Positions 1 through 11,503 of a DNA stretch of 64,000 nucleotides are shown here, in pieces. This DNA is from Salinibacterium hongtaonis. GTDB taxonomy: Bacteria > Actinomycetota > Actinomycetes > Actinomycetales > Microbacteriaceae. Positions within the stretch are counted from its first letter, which is position 1; each line of letters starts with the position of its first letter. The stretch spans positions 620,001 to 684,000 of the forward strand of contig NZ_CP026951.1 of NCBI RefSeq assembly GCF_003065485.1, written 5' to 3'. The notes beneath the pieces are model-generated. The model ran no database searches. It saw only the letters and a list, made by a program, of their open reading frames with translations, and was not told the origin of the DNA. A program made the position numbers and the translations under genes.

Positions 1-993
1 CATGCTGATCGCCGTGAGAACAACGATCAGGATGAGCATGACCACATAGACGACGGCAAACGCGATGATCGCGCTGGGGTTGTCTGATGCTGTTGGGTCG
101 AGCAGAGAGGCGATCATGGGGGCGAAGAACGAAAACGGGGCGCTGACGAGGTTGGTGGCCAGGGCGAGAATGCTCGAGACCAGAATCTGGATGCCGAAGG
201 TACGCCAGAACCGACCGGAAATGAGGGTCCACGATCGCGCGATCGCCGCCCGCAGCGGGAGCCGCTCAATCATGATCGCGCTGGGCACGAGCGACAGTTT
301 TGTGCCGAGCCAGATGGCCAGGGCTGCCCCTCCGGCTATCGCGAAGAGCCCGAGCAGCACGCTCAGAACGATTCCCACAACTCCGAGGGTGGTGATGAAC
401 AAGACGATGATGGCGGTGAGCGCCGCGATGACGAGCAACAGGGCCGCCATCAGCAGGAGCGACCAGCCGATGAGGGCGCCGAAGCGCCCCTTAGCGGTCG
501 CCCACAGCTGGCGAAGCGTGAGCTTTTCGCCCAGCACCGCGCGGGAGATCTCGATCACGACGATCCCCTGCAGGAGGGCGGCCGCAATCACGCTGAAGAA
601 GATCGGCACAAGGTAGATCAGAACGGCGGCGAAGACCGTGCCGGCCGTGACGACGTCGGAGTCCTCGGCGGCGGTGTTCTCCAGACGCGGGAGCGCGGCC
701 CAGAGAAAGAGGGCGATGATTCCGGCGCTCAGAATCCAGGTGGCGATCTGCGAGCCGAGCGCAATGGCCAAGGTCGGGCGCGGGTTGCGCCGGAAGGCGT
801 TGAAGGTCGCCGCGAGCAGCGCGCCGAGCGTGAGGGGGCGAAGCGGGATGAGCCCGACCTGCGTGGGCTTGGTCCACTGCGGCGCTGGCCCGGGCTGAGG
901 TGCCGGCGCCTGCTGGGACGGCATCCCGGCGTCCACGGGCGGCTGCCACGCGGGAACATCCGATGCTCCTGTTGGGGGCGGTGCGTCGCTCAC
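1..993 (-). CDS. Multi-pass membrane protein, GPDP-type membrane domain (partial)
   Basis: The reading frame starts with GTG at 993, preceded by a GAGGAGAA ribosome site, and runs off the left edge, so only the first 331 codons are present. A Pro/Gln/Ala-rich cytoplasmic leader of about 45 residues is followed by several long hydrophobic segments. The layout resembles actinobacterial proteins annotated as glycerophosphoryl diester phosphodiesterase membrane-domain proteins. That family has no proven enzymatic role in this form. The gene is divergent from mtrA, which is a common neighbour in Microbacteriaceae. The membrane location is clear; the function is not. The codon pattern is clean throughout, so the gene is real. 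Confidence 0.8.
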   Translation of the reverse strand, partial: MSDAPPPTGASDVPAWQPPVDAGMPSQQAPAPQPGPAPQWTKPTQVGLIPLRPLTLGALLAATFNAFRRNPRPTLAIALGSQIATWILSAGIIALFLWAALPRLENTAAEDSDVVTAGTVFAAVLIYLVPIFFSVIAAALLQGIVVIEISRAVLGEKLTLRQLWATAKGRFGALIGWSLLLMAALLLVIAALTAIIVLFITTLGVVGIVLSVLLGLFAIAGGAALAIWLGTKLSLVPSAIMIERLPLRAAIARSWTLISGRFWRTFGIQILVSSILALATNLVSAPFSFFAPMIASLLDPTASDNPSAIIAFAVVYVVMLILIVVLTAISM

Positions 994-1174
994 GATTCTC
1001 CTCGTCGGTCGTGACTGGGTGTGGGCTCGCGTTCGGCGCCACTTGTGCTGCCGCACGCGTGTCGCGCGCCGCTCTACACCTCGTACGGCATTCATGCTGG
1101 CATACTCGGCTAATCTTGTGCTAAAGCCTCACCATCTCGCTCAGCGACATGGACTATTTGTGAAGACGGGGACG

Positions 1175-1855
1175 ATGAACGCACGCATCTTGGTCGTTGA
1201 CGACGACCTGGCACTTGCCGAGATGATCGGCATCGTGCTGTCCTCCGAAGGTTTCGAGGCCTCATTCTGCGGGGATGGCGCGCTGGCGCTCCAGGCCTTT
1301 CATGACTCGCGACCCGACCTCGTGCTTCTCGACCTCATGCTCCCGGGCAAAGACGGCATTGAGGTATGCGCAGAGATCCGCGCCGAATCCGGTGTTCCCA
1401 TCATCATGCTCACCGCCAAATCGGATACGACGGATGTTGTGCGCGGCCTAGAAAGCGGAGCAGACGATTACGTCGTCAAGCCGTTTAATCCCAAGGAACT
1501 CGTGGCGCGCATCCGCACGAGGCTCCGGCCCACTCCCGAGACGAGCACCGATTTCTTGCGTATCGGGGACCTCACGATCGACGTTGCGGGCCACGAGGTC
1601 AAGCGCGGCTCTGCGGGGATCAACCTCACACCGCTTGAGTTTGAGCTGCTCCTGGCGCTTGCGCTCAAGCCCAATCAGGTCTTCACGCGAGAGATGCTCC
1701 TGGAGCAGGTGTGGGGCTATCACTACCGCGCAGACACGCGGCTCGTGAACGTGCACGTGCAGCGTCTGCGGGCCAAGGTTGAGCTCGACCCAGACAACCC
1801 CTCGATCGTCAGCACCGTGCGCGGCGTGGGCTACCGTGCCGGCACCACTCGCTGA
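1175..1855 (+). CDS. mtrA: MtrA, OmpR-type response regulator
   Basis: This is the 226-residue DNA-binding response regulator of the MtrAB system, which in actinobacteria controls cell-wall and cell-division genes. The receiver domain (about 1-115) has the acidic pair D10/D11, the phospho-acceptor Asp53 in LLDLMLPG, Thr80 and Lys102. The C-terminal winged-helix domain contains LTPLEFELL and ends VRGVGYRAG, typical of OmpR/PhoB. The frame is open further upstream, but homologues begin at the MNARILVV-like start, so 1175 was chosen. The ribosome site is weak. mtrB follows after about 20 bases, and the genes are probably co-transcribed with lpqB. The length matches the family. Confidence 0.95.
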   Translation: MNARILVVDDDLALAEMIGIVLSSEGFEASFCGDGALALQAFHDSRPDLVLLDLMLPGKDGIEVCAEIRAESGVPIIMLTAKSDTTDVVRGLESGADDYVVKPFNPKELVARIRTRLRPTPETSTDFLRIGDLTIDVAGHEVKRGSAGINLTPLEFELLLALALKPNQVFTREMLLEQVWGYHYRADTRLVNVHVQRLRAKVELDPDNPSIVSTVRGVGYRAGTTR

Positions 1856-1877
1856 GTCGCCGCTCACCGTGCTCGCC

Positions 1878-3494
1878 ATGAGGTGGCGGGCCTTTCGCGC
1901 TGCCGTTATCCGCACCTGGCGCACGTCGCTGCAGTTTCGAACCGTCGCCATCACTGTTGTGCTTTCGGGCCTGGCCGTCACGATCATCGGGGGCTATATG
2001 TCCGTGGTCATCGGCGGCAATCTCTTCAGCTCGCGGCGAGACCAGGTAGAGGCGGAGCATGCCAGGGCCACCCTGCTCGCCCAGGACTACTTTGCCAATG
2101 CCGTCGCGGCCGATGATGCCAGCCAGCTCGACTTCGACACCCTCAGTGGCGATGTCCAGACCCGCATCCTCTCGTCGACAACGAGCCCGGGTGGCACGGG
2201 GTTTGCCATGCTCAGGGTGCCCGGCCAGACCACGCAGTTCGTGATGCAGCCAACGCAAAGCCGCGGTTTCTCGTCGTCAGTGCTGAGCGATGGCCTGCGC
2301 GAACTGGTTGTCAAAGACTCGGGGCGCGTCTATCTGCAATCGGTCACGCTGCCCTCCGGTGCGCCGGGAATCGTCTCCGGTTCCCTCGTCTCGGTTCCCT
2401 CAGCGGGCAACTACGAGTTCTATCTCGTCTTTGATTTGTCGGATGCCCAGCAGACGTTGGACTTCGTGCAGCAGACGCTGGCGATCGGCCTGATCTCGCT
2501 TGTGCTTCTCATTGGCGGCGTCACCTGGGTGGTGGTCCGTCTCGTTGTCGCGCCGATTAGGGTCGCCGCAGAGACGAGCGAGCGGTTGGCAGCAGGGCAG
2601 CTGGAACAGCGCATCCCCGAGCGCGGCGAAGATGTCATTGCCACCCTTGCCCGGTCGTTCAACGGGATGGCCGACAGCCTGCAACAGAAGATCACCCGCC
2701 TTGCGGAGGTGTCTCGAATGCAACAGCGATTCGTCTCGGATGTTTCGCATGAGCTGCGAACGCCGCTCACGACGATTCGACTCGCCGGAGACGTGATCTA
2801 CGACCAGCGCGAGGACTTCACCCCAACGACGGCGCGCACGGCCGAGCTTCTCCACACGCAGATCCAACGGTTCGAGATTCTGTTGGCCGACCTGCTGGAG
2901 ATCAGCCGATTTGATGCCGGCGCGGTTGAGCTTGAGCTTGAACCAGTGAGCCTCGTTCGCCTCGTCGACGATGCGCTTGAGTCGATGCGGCCACTCGCCG
3001 ATGAGCGAGGGTCATCGCTCGAACTGGTCGCGAAGGGTGGCTACTACGAGGTCGAGGTCGACCCCCGTCGCATCCGTCGCATCCTTCGCAATCTCCTGGG
3101 TAATGCCATCGAGCACGGTGAGGGCAAGCCGATCGTCGTCACGATCGACAGCAATGCCACGGCAATCGGCTTTACCGTCCGCGATCACGGAATCGGCATG
3201 ACGGCAGATCAGCTCGACCATGTATTCGAGCGGTTTTGGAGAGCGGATGCATCGCGGCAGCGCACGATCGGTGGCACAGGTCTTGGCCTCGCCATTGCCC
3301 TCGAAGATGCGGGACTGCATGGCGGGGTCATCGAGGTGTGGTCGGAGCCCGGATCGGGCACGGTGTTCAGAGTGACGTTGCCCCGCACCCCCGGCGCCGC
3401 TCCCGGCGAATCACCGCTGTCGCTGACTCCCGAAGACAGGGATAACGACGCGGATGCGGCCACGGCTGTTGAGGAGGTTCAGGATGCTGGATAA
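1878..3494 (+). CDS. mtrB: MtrB, sensor histidine kinase
   Basis: This is a 538-residue membrane histidine kinase partnered with MtrA. An N-terminal membrane segment (about 17-45) and a second one near residues 195-220 flank an extracytoplasmic sensor region. A HAMP linker, the H-box SHELRTPL with His291, and a HATPase domain with N and G boxes follow (NLLGNAIEHG; GGTGLGLAIA). An upstream GTG at 1869 is an equally possible start; ATG at 1878 was taken because it follows the mtrA stop closely. Its end overlaps the lpqB start by 11 bases, which suggests translational coupling. Confidence 0.94.
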   Translation: MRWRAFRAAVIRTWRTSLQFRTVAITVVLSGLAVTIIGGYMSVVIGGNLFSSRRDQVEAEHARATLLAQDYFANAVAADDASQLDFDTLSGDVQTRILSSTTSPGGTGFAMLRVPGQTTQFVMQPTQSRGFSSSVLSDGLRELVVKDSGRVYLQSVTLPSGAPGIVSGSLVSVPSAGNYEFYLVFDLSDAQQTLDFVQQTLAIGLISLVLLIGGVTWVVVRLVVAPIRVAAETSERLAAGQLEQRIPERGEDVIATLARSFNGMADSLQQKITRLAEVSRMQQRFVSDVSHELRTPLTTIRLAGDVIYDQREDFTPTTARTAELLHTQIQRFEILLADLLEISRFDAGAVELELEPVSLVRLVDDALESMRPLADERGSSLELVAKGGYYEVEVDPRRIRRILRNLLGNAIEHGEGKPIVVTIDSNATAIGFTVRDHGIGMTADQLDHVFERFWRADASRQRTIGGTGLGLAIALEDAGLHGGVIEVWSEPGSGTVFRVTLPRTPGAAPGESPLSLTPEDRDNDADAATAVEEVQDAG

Positions 3495-5190
3495 GCGCTC
3501 GGCCTCACTCTCGACCCTGCGCAGGGTGATCGCTTCTGCAGTAGTCCTACTGGTGGCCGCGCCGGTGCTGTCGGCTTGCGTTGGCATCCCGCGCGCCGGA
3601 GCTGTGTTCGTGGGCGACGAGGTGAGCCAGAAAGATCCAGGAGGCATTGAGTACATCGTTGATGGTCCCGGCGAAGACGATAGCGTCGAGGAGATCCTGA
3701 GAGGCTTCATCAACGCGTTCAAGAGCTCAGGTGACTACGACGTCGCTCGCCAGTTCTTGAGTTCGGAATTCGTCAACGACTGGGATCCGCGCGAGAGCGT
3801 GCTTCTGCACACCGGTGCCTCCCGGTTCGTGCCGGTAACGGCCACGGCGATGGACTTCGTGCTCACGCCGAGTGCATCCGTCGATGCTGCCGGGGCCTAC
3901 CGATCGTTCACCGCGGCACCGGCAACGCTGCACTACGAGTTCGTACAAGAAGACGGCCAATGGCGCATCAGCTCGGCTCCGAATGGAATTGTGCTCACGC
4001 TGGGCTCATTCCAGAACGCCTTCAGCCGCCAGGTTCTCTATTTTCTCGACACCGGCGGCAACTACTTGGTTCCCGATCTGCGGTGGTTCCCCGTGGGCAC
4101 TGCGGCAACCCGGGTGGTCTCGGCCGTCTTGGCCGGCCCCCCGCCGTGGTTGCAGGGTGCGGCAACGACCTCATTCCCCGAGGGGACGCAACTCAGCTCG
4201 CCCAAACGGGTGGCCGTCGACGGCCAATCTGCGCTGATCGACCTCACCCCGGAGGCTTTGGCAGCATCCGAGGCTCAGCGTCAGCTCATGCGCCTGCAAT
4301 TGGAGGCGAGCCTGGGCCGGGTGTCGAGCATTTCATCCGTCGTTATGTCGGTCAATGGCAGCGAGCTACCGGTGGGAGAGCCCGTCAGGGGGCTGCCGCA
4401 GGCGCGGCTTCAGGTCGATAGCAGGCCGCTCATGCTCCACGACGGCGTGTTCGGCTACTTCGCGAACGGCACCGTCACCGAGATCGAGGGGCTGAGCGAC
4501 CGGGTTGTTGCCCTTGCGCCCCGGGCCGCAACACTGGGCTCGAGCGAATCCGTCGCTGCGGTGCTCGGCGTCGATGGGGTTTCTGTGGTCAGACGGCAGG
4601 GTTCGCCGACGCTCGTCGACTCACGCACCGACCTCGTTGCACCATCGCTCGACGGCTATGGGTACGTGTGGTCTGCCCAGCGCGGTTCGACGAACTCGCT
4701 TCAGGTCCTCGGCTTCGGGGGTGAGCAGTTTGCCTTTACTTCTAATCTTCCGGTGGATGGGGAGGTCGTAGGCATCGAGGTTTCGCGCGATGGCTCGCGG
4801 CTGGCGATCCTGCTCAAATCCAATGGCGGTCCACGTCTTATCGTTTCGGCCATCATTCGTGACACGGCAAACGGCCAAGCACCCCTCTCGCTCGGTGTGC
4901 CCATCCTCGACGCGGTGGAGGAGAGCGGCACCGCGGTAGGCCTCGCCTGGGTTGACGAGACCACCGTCGCCACGCTCGTCGACTCCGGAGCGCGCTCCGC
5001 CGTGCAGGCCTACCAGGTGGGCGGGTTCAGATCGCCGCTGGGCTCGGCGGATGCTGCCGTGGGCATCGTAGGAGCCAACGGCGAGAGCGGCCTTCGCATT
5101 ATCGGTGCGGACGGCATCGTGTCGGTGCGTCGGCCGAGCGGATGGCAAAGCACTCAGGCGGAAGCTTCGTTCATCGCAACGCAACGGTAG
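3484..5190 (+). CDS. lpqB: LpqB, MtrAB-associated lipoprotein
   Basis: This 568-residue lipoprotein acts outside the membrane. The signal peptide ends in the lipobox LSAC, so Cys32 should be lipidated. The middle region carries the GerMN-type domain (around LIDLTPEALAASEAQRQLM), and the C-terminal half is a repeat-rich, propeller-like region as in mycobacterial LpqB, which is reported to interact with MtrB. The start was set by the AGGAGGTTCAGG ribosome site before ATG 3484, inside the mtrB end. The frame stays open about 30 bases further upstream without a good site. The mtrA-mtrB-lpqB order is the standard actinobacterial operon. Confidence 0.94.
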   Translation: MLDKRSASLSTLRRVIASAVVLLVAAPVLSACVGIPRAGAVFVGDEVSQKDPGGIEYIVDGPGEDDSVEEILRGFINAFKSSGDYDVARQFLSSEFVNDWDPRESVLLHTGASRFVPVTATAMDFVLTPSASVDAAGAYRSFTAAPATLHYEFVQEDGQWRISSAPNGIVLTLGSFQNAFSRQVLYFLDTGGNYLVPDLRWFPVGTAATRVVSAVLAGPPPWLQGAATTSFPEGTQLSSPKRVAVDGQSALIDLTPEALAASEAQRQLMRLQLEASLGRVSSISSVVMSVNGSELPVGEPVRGLPQARLQVDSRPLMLHDGVFGYFANGTVTEIEGLSDRVVALAPRAATLGSSESVAAVLGVDGVSVVRRQGSPTLVDSRTDLVAPSLDGYGYVWSAQRGSTNSLQVLGFGGEQFAFTSNLPVDGEVVGIEVSRDGSRLAILLKSNGGPRLIVSAIIRDTANGQAPLSLGVPILDAVEESGTAVGLAWVDETTVATLVDSGARSAVQAYQVGGFRSPLGSADAAVGIVGANGESGLRIIGADGIVSVRRPSGWQSTQAEASFIATQR

Positions 5191-5283
5191 GCGAGCTTCC
5201 TCCCCACCGCTGCCTCGAGTCGGCAGCCCCGACTCTGACTCACGCGACAGCGGGAGTGGGTCTTCGGCTGCCACCATCGGCGG

Positions 5284-5946
5284 ATGCTTGCTCGCATTTT
5301 TGAGGCCGTGCACGACGCGGTTGCGTTAGTCCTGCCTGTCGCCTGCACCGGATGCGGGGCTCCCGATCGTTCCGTCTGCGGTCAGTGCCGCTCTCGGTTG
5401 GTGCCGGAGCCTCGGTCGCGCGTCCTTGAGGACGGCACGACCATCGTGTCGGCACTCCGCTATGAGGGTGTCGTGCGCCAGTGCATCATCGGTCTCAAAG
5501 AGAACGGACGGACGGATGCCGCGCGCTACCTCGCGCCCGCGCTCGCCGCGGCTGCGGAGGCGGCTCTGCTGGCCAACCCGCAGGGCGACTCGCTGGTCCT
5601 CGTGTGTGCCGTGCCATCCCGAAGGGCGTCGTTTGGCGCCAGAGGGTATTCGCCAGTCTCCCTTCTCTGCCGACTCGGCCTCGGCATTCGCCCGCGCGCC
5701 GTTCTCGCGCAACGAGATGGCCGCGTGAGTCAAAAGTCGCTGGGGCGCGAAGGGCGCACATACAACGCTGGCGGTGCCTTTGCCGCCGTCGCCGACGTCG
5801 CCGGAAGGCGGGTGATGATCGTGGACGACGTTGTGACGACGGGGGCGACAATCCTCGATGCTGCGCGGGCGATTAGAGAGGCCGGAGGGTACGTGATCGC
5901 TGCCGCCGTAGTGGCGGACACGCCGCTCATGCGGGAGGTTGGCTAA
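5284..5946 (+). CDS. ComF-family phosphoribosyltransferase
   Basis: This 220-residue protein has the ComF/GntX layout. The N-terminal zinc ribbon has Cys21, Cys24, Cys32 and Cys35, and the C-terminal type-I phosphoribosyltransferase fold carries the PRPP loop VMIVDDVVTTGAT. In naturally competent bacteria ComF works with the DNA-uptake helicase. In actinobacteria the gene sits regularly between lpqB and hpf whether or not competence is known, and its role there is unproven. No strong ribosome site precedes ATG 5284. The 93-base gap after lpqB leaves open whether it shares that transcript. Confidence 0.9.
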   Translation: MLARIFEAVHDAVALVLPVACTGCGAPDRSVCGQCRSRLVPEPRSRVLEDGTTIVSALRYEGVVRQCIIGLKENGRTDAARYLAPALAAAAEAALLANPQGDSLVLVCAVPSRRASFGARGYSPVSLLCRLGLGIRPRAVLAQRDGRVSQKSLGREGRTYNAGGAFAAVADVAGRRVMIVDDVVTTGATILDAARAIREAGGYVIAAAVVADTPLMREVG

Positions 5947-6038
5947 TAGTTTTCACCATATTCGGAGGGTGTCCCGAAAGTTCTCGTGACATCTCCAGCA
6001 GCCAGCACTACGGTGAACAAAAGAGGCGCGCAAGCTCG

Positions 6039-6077
6039 CCTGGTTCGCGAATTGCGCGTCGAAAGAGAACCAGGAGG
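6039..6077 (+). promoter_or_regulatory. Leader hairpin overlapping the hpf ribosome site
   Basis: An 8-bp perfect inverted repeat (CCTGGTTC at 6039-6046, GAACCAGG at 6067-6074) closes a 20-base loop. Its right arm shares bases with the AGGAGG ribosome site at 6072-6077, and ATG is at 6083. If transcribed, the structure would partly mask the ribosome site. The repeat is seen directly; any regulatory role is inferred. Confidence 0.45.
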
Positions 6078-6082
6078 ACGGC

Positions 6083-6763
6083 ATGGAAATTTCCATCTAC
6101 GGACGCAATGTGGATATCACGGATCGCTTTCGTGACTACGCGACCGAGAAGGCGGAGAAGGTTTCACACCTCGCGCCCAAGGCCATCGCTTTTGAGATCA
6201 AGGTCAGTCGGCACAACGAGAAGAATTCGTCATCCGGAGAAGATCGGGTCGAACTCATGCTCATCGGGCCAGGGCCTCTCGTGCGGGCCGAGGCGGAAGG
6301 GACCGACAAGTACGTCGCCTTCGATATTGCCCTCGACAAGATCCTCGAGCGAATACGACGGGCCAAAGACCGCAAGAAGGTGCATCGCGGTCAGCACCGC
6401 CCCGTTTCGCTTCACGAGGCGTCCACCGGTGGATTCAGTGTTGTTGACATAACCCCGGCTAGTCCGGAACGGATCGAACAGGTCACAACGGGCTCGATCC
6501 CCGTGCAGCCTGCCCCCGAGCCCGGCGATGACGACTGGAGCCCTGTCGTCATCCGCAAGAAGCTGTTCCCCTCGATGACCATGACGGTCGAAGATGCGCT
6601 CTACAACATGGAGCTGGTCGGGCACGACTTCTACCTCTTTATCGATGCGGAGAATGACCGCCCCAGCGTTGTCTATCGCCGAAAGGGATGGGACTACGGC
6701 GTCATCGGTCTCGATGATGCCGCCGCGCGAGAGGCGGCAGGAAAGCGTAGCGCCCGTCGCTAG
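6083..6763 (+). CDS. hpf: Long-form ribosome hibernation promoting factor
   Basis: This 226-residue protein has two parts. The N-terminal HPF/RaiA domain (about 1-105) begins MEISIYGRN and includes the [10 protein letters not shown] strand. The C-terminal dimerisation domain (about 165-218) has [18 protein letters not shown] and [11 protein letters not shown]. Long HPF proteins pair two 70S ribosomes into inactive 100S dimers in stationary phase or under stress. The start is fixed by a strong AGGAGG site 5 bases upstream. It lies in the conserved comF-hpf-secA order and is followed by a GC-rich hairpin, so it is probably a single-gene transcript. Confidence 0.95.
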   Translation: MEISIYGRNVDITDRFRDYATEKAEKVSHLAPKAIAFEIKVSRHNEKNSSSGEDRVELMLIGPGPLVRAEAEGTDKYVAFDIALDKILERIRRAKDRKKVHRGQHRPVSLHEASTGGFSVVDITPASPERIEQVTTGSIPVQPAPEPGDDDWSPVVIRKKLFPSMTMTVEDALYNMELVGHDFYLFIDAENDRPSVVYRRKGWDYGVIGLDDAAAREAAGKRSARR

Positions 6764-6779
6764 ACGACCGCGATAACAC

Positions 6780-6811
6780 CGGAGGAGGGGCGCATCGGCG
6801 CTCCTCCTCCG
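6780..6811 (+). terminator. GC-rich hairpin after hpf
   Basis: A 14-bp stem with one G-U pair (arms 6780-6793 and 6798-6811) closes a tetraloop ATCG, 16 bases after the hpf stop. There is no long T-run, so it is either a weak intrinsic terminator or an mRNA 3'-end stabiliser. Confidence 0.6.
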
Positions 6812-6990
6812 CTGTGTTCACCCTCCGTGCTCGTGACCTCGCCAACGCGTGTTCGCGAACTCTCATCGGGGCGACAGCTAGGATTGCTACGCTTGACGGT
6901 GCTGTGCCCGAGCACGCTCGCGACTGCATCGGTGCACCGCGAAGGTCGGCGGGGGCCGGCATGACCCGACCAAACTTTGAGGAGCTTTCG

Positions 6991-9816
<2,826 letters not shown>

Positions 9817-9839
9817 AGCGCGGGCCAGAGCCACGCGAC

Positions 9840-9874
9840 AGAAGGCCGGTCCCCTGGGGCCGGCCTTCTTTTTT
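9840..9874 (+). terminator. Intrinsic terminator of secA
   Basis: A near-perfect GC-rich inverted repeat (GAAGGCCGG ... CCGGCCTTC) is followed by TTTTTTC. It lies about 25 bases after the secA stop, between convergent genes. The flanking AGAA/TTCT may let it work in both directions. Confidence 0.9.
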
Positions 9875-9910
9875 CTTGCGCTTTCTGCTGGCGAAACTAG
9901 CGGTTCGTGC

Positions 9911-10360
9911 CTAAAGAACGTTGATGGCTGTGGCTCTCCAGCGGGAGTCGAGCCCCTCGAGCCTGATCGCCACTGCCCGGCTTCGTGCCCGACCGTGCAC
10001 GATGACGACGGCTTCGACCACCCCGTCACGCGGTTCATCAACCACGACGCTGCCGATGGAAAAAGTGGGGCGGCTCACCTGGGCGCCCCGCGCCCTGCGG
10101 GCGCGATCAGAGAGCACGACGCGCTTAACGAGGTTGCGATAGACATCGTCGGTGACCCACCGGGCGATCTGCTGCAGATCGCGAGCGCCAGCCAAGATTT
10201 CGACAACGCAGCGCGTGAGGTTCTCGAGCAGGGGCTGCGGGTCGGGCAGCGAAGCCGTCGTCGTCGGCTGGTGGCCAAAGAATGACTCGGGTTCGAACGG
10301 CTGGCGGATGATCTTGCTGGGCAATCGCTCGGGAAGCGCAGCGGCGGAGGCTCGGGGCAT
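9911..10360 (-). CDS. Rv3235-family conserved protein
   Basis: This 149-residue protein resembles the small actinobacterial Rv3235/DUF6459 family found close to secA. The N-terminal 45 residues look disordered. The rest (LENLTRCVVEILAGARDLQQIARWVTD onward) looks like a compact alpha/beta domain ending WRATAINVL. An AGGAGATCCC ribosome site before ATG 10360 fixes the start. It has no transmembrane segment or catalytic motif that can be recognised, and no biochemical role is known for the family. It is convergent with secA and divergent from the next gene. Confidence 0.8.
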   Translation of the reverse strand: MPRASAAALPERLPSKIIRQPFEPESFFGHQPTTTASLPDPQPLLENLTRCVVEILAGARDLQQIARWVTDDVYRNLVKRVVLSDRARRARGAQVSRPTFSIGSVVVDEPRDGVVEAVVIVHGRARSRAVAIRLEGLDSRWRATAINVL

Positions 10361-10502
10361 GGGATCTCCTGGGCGGGGGAGGAGCGCGAACGGGGTCTAC
10401 CCCTCTTCGGGGGTCAGGGCGACTCAATCATGCATTTGAGGAATAGTCCACGCCCCCGATTCGGGGCTGTGGAAAACTCGCGAGCATCCCGCTCGGATGT
10501 CC

Positions 10503-10515
10503 TACGTTCTGCACA
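10503..10515 (+). promoter_or_regulatory. Possible -10 box of a leaderless transcript
   Basis: TACGTT at 10503-10508 is followed by exactly six bases and then ATG at 10515. No ribosome site precedes that ATG. This spacing would put the transcript start on the A of the start codon. No convincing -35 box is seen. The call is inference from spacing. Confidence 0.4.
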
Positions 10516-11108
10516 TGCGCTGGGACAACCTGTTCGACGACCTCGAGAGCCAACTCGAGGCCGAGCTGGAGGCCGATGATGTCGGGCTTCGGGTCGAAGA
10601 GGAGAGGCTGCGTCTCGCTCGCCTGGGTTTGCGCGACCGCCTCGTTGCCATCGCGACAGACACGCTCGGCAGCGACGTCCCGGTGCGGTTGCTTCTGGGA
10701 GATCGCCGCAGCCTCGACGTGCACTTCATCACGCTGGGTCGCGACTGGGCATCCGTCAACCGCATCGGCGGTCCGTCAAGCTACTGCCTGGTTCCGTTCG
10801 CAGCCATCTCGGGCATCGTTCTCATGCGCGCCCAGGTGCAGAGCAGCCTCGCGAGCCCCGCGGCTCCCGACACCCTGGCCTCCCGGCTCGGGTTTGGATA
10901 CATGCTGCGAGACCTTTGCCGAAGGCGCACGGCAGTAGAGATCGTGCAGTCACGGGGCGAGGCCATCCACGGAACCATCGACAGGGTAGGGCGGGATCAC
11001 CTCGACCTGGCCGTGCACGAGGCGGGAATCGCGCGTCGCGAGCGGGATGTGGCTCACATCCGCATCGTCCCGTTTGACGTTATTGAAACGGTGCGGGCCG
11101 CCGTCTAG
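10515..11108 (+). CDS. Conserved hypothetical protein next to secA
   Basis: This 197-residue soluble protein is not assigned to a characterised family. It starts MRWDNLFDDLESQLEAELEA, with an acidic helical N-terminus, followed by a domain containing VRLLLGDRRSLDVHFITLGRD. The C-terminal part (VEIVQSRGEAIHGTIDRVGRDHLDLAVHE) reads like a small beta-barrel of Sm/SH3 type, repeated once; that reading is an impression only. The frame is open to 10497, but ATG 10515 was chosen because a -10-like box sits six bases before it. The gene ends two bases from the convergent HTH gene. Confidence 0.7.
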   Translation: MRWDNLFDDLESQLEAELEADDVGLRVEEERLRLARLGLRDRLVAIATDTLGSDVPVRLLLGDRRSLDVHFITLGRDWASVNRIGGPSSYCLVPFAAISGIVLMRAQVQSSLASPAAPDTLASRLGFGYMLRDLCRRRTAVEIVQSRGEAIHGTIDRVGRDHLDLAVHEAGIARRERDVAHIRIVPFDVIETVRAAV

Positions 11109-11110
11109 GG

Positions 11111-11392
11111 CTAGCGGGGCCCGAAAGACAGCTCGATGACGTCGGCGAACTCGGCCTGGTTCCACAGGCCGTGACGACGGTTCTCTTCGTATTTGGCCTC
11201 GATGTACGACTCGAGCACGCTGCGTTCGACCCGCCAGTGCCCGGCTGCGCCCACTTTGATGGCGGGCAGTTCTGCCGAGCGCACGAGAGCGTACGCCTGG
11301 GCGGCGGAGAGGTTGAGCACCTCGGCCACGTCGGCGACGGTGAGGAATCTGCCGAGGGAGCTCGCAGCCTCGTGGTCGTCCGTGCCAGTCAT
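11111..11392 (-). CDS. Excisionase-like helix-turn-helix protein
   Basis: This 93-residue protein has one MerR/excisionase-type winged helix (FLTVADVAEVLNLSAAQAYALVRSAELPAIKVG, residues about 16-48), then WRVERSVLESYI. It is probably a DNA-binding regulator of the BldC/AlpA kind. ATG 11392 is the start with the HTH at the expected position; a longer frame upstream lacks support. The divergent SAF/CpaE-like pair begins 111 bases away, so this protein may control it. No integrase or other phage gene is near, so a phage excisionase role is unlikely. Confidence 0.8.
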   Translation of the reverse strand: MTGTDDHEAASSLGRFLTVADVAEVLNLSAAQAYALVRSAELPAIKVGAAGHWRVERSVLESYIEAKYEENRRHGLWNQAEFADVIELSFGPR

Positions 11393-11503
11393 ACGTCGAT
11401 TATGCGCCTGCTTGCCGTGAGTGGGCGTCGCTGTGGATAACTTGCGGCGCAACGAGCGCGGTGCCCCCACGATGGTCACCGTCGGCCACACAGAAGGAGA
11501 ATC

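Noticed and set aside
11111-11392. Excisionase gene of a prophage
   Set aside because: The HTH type fits, but there is no integrase or phage structural gene. Small HTH proteins of this kind are common host regulators in actinobacteria.
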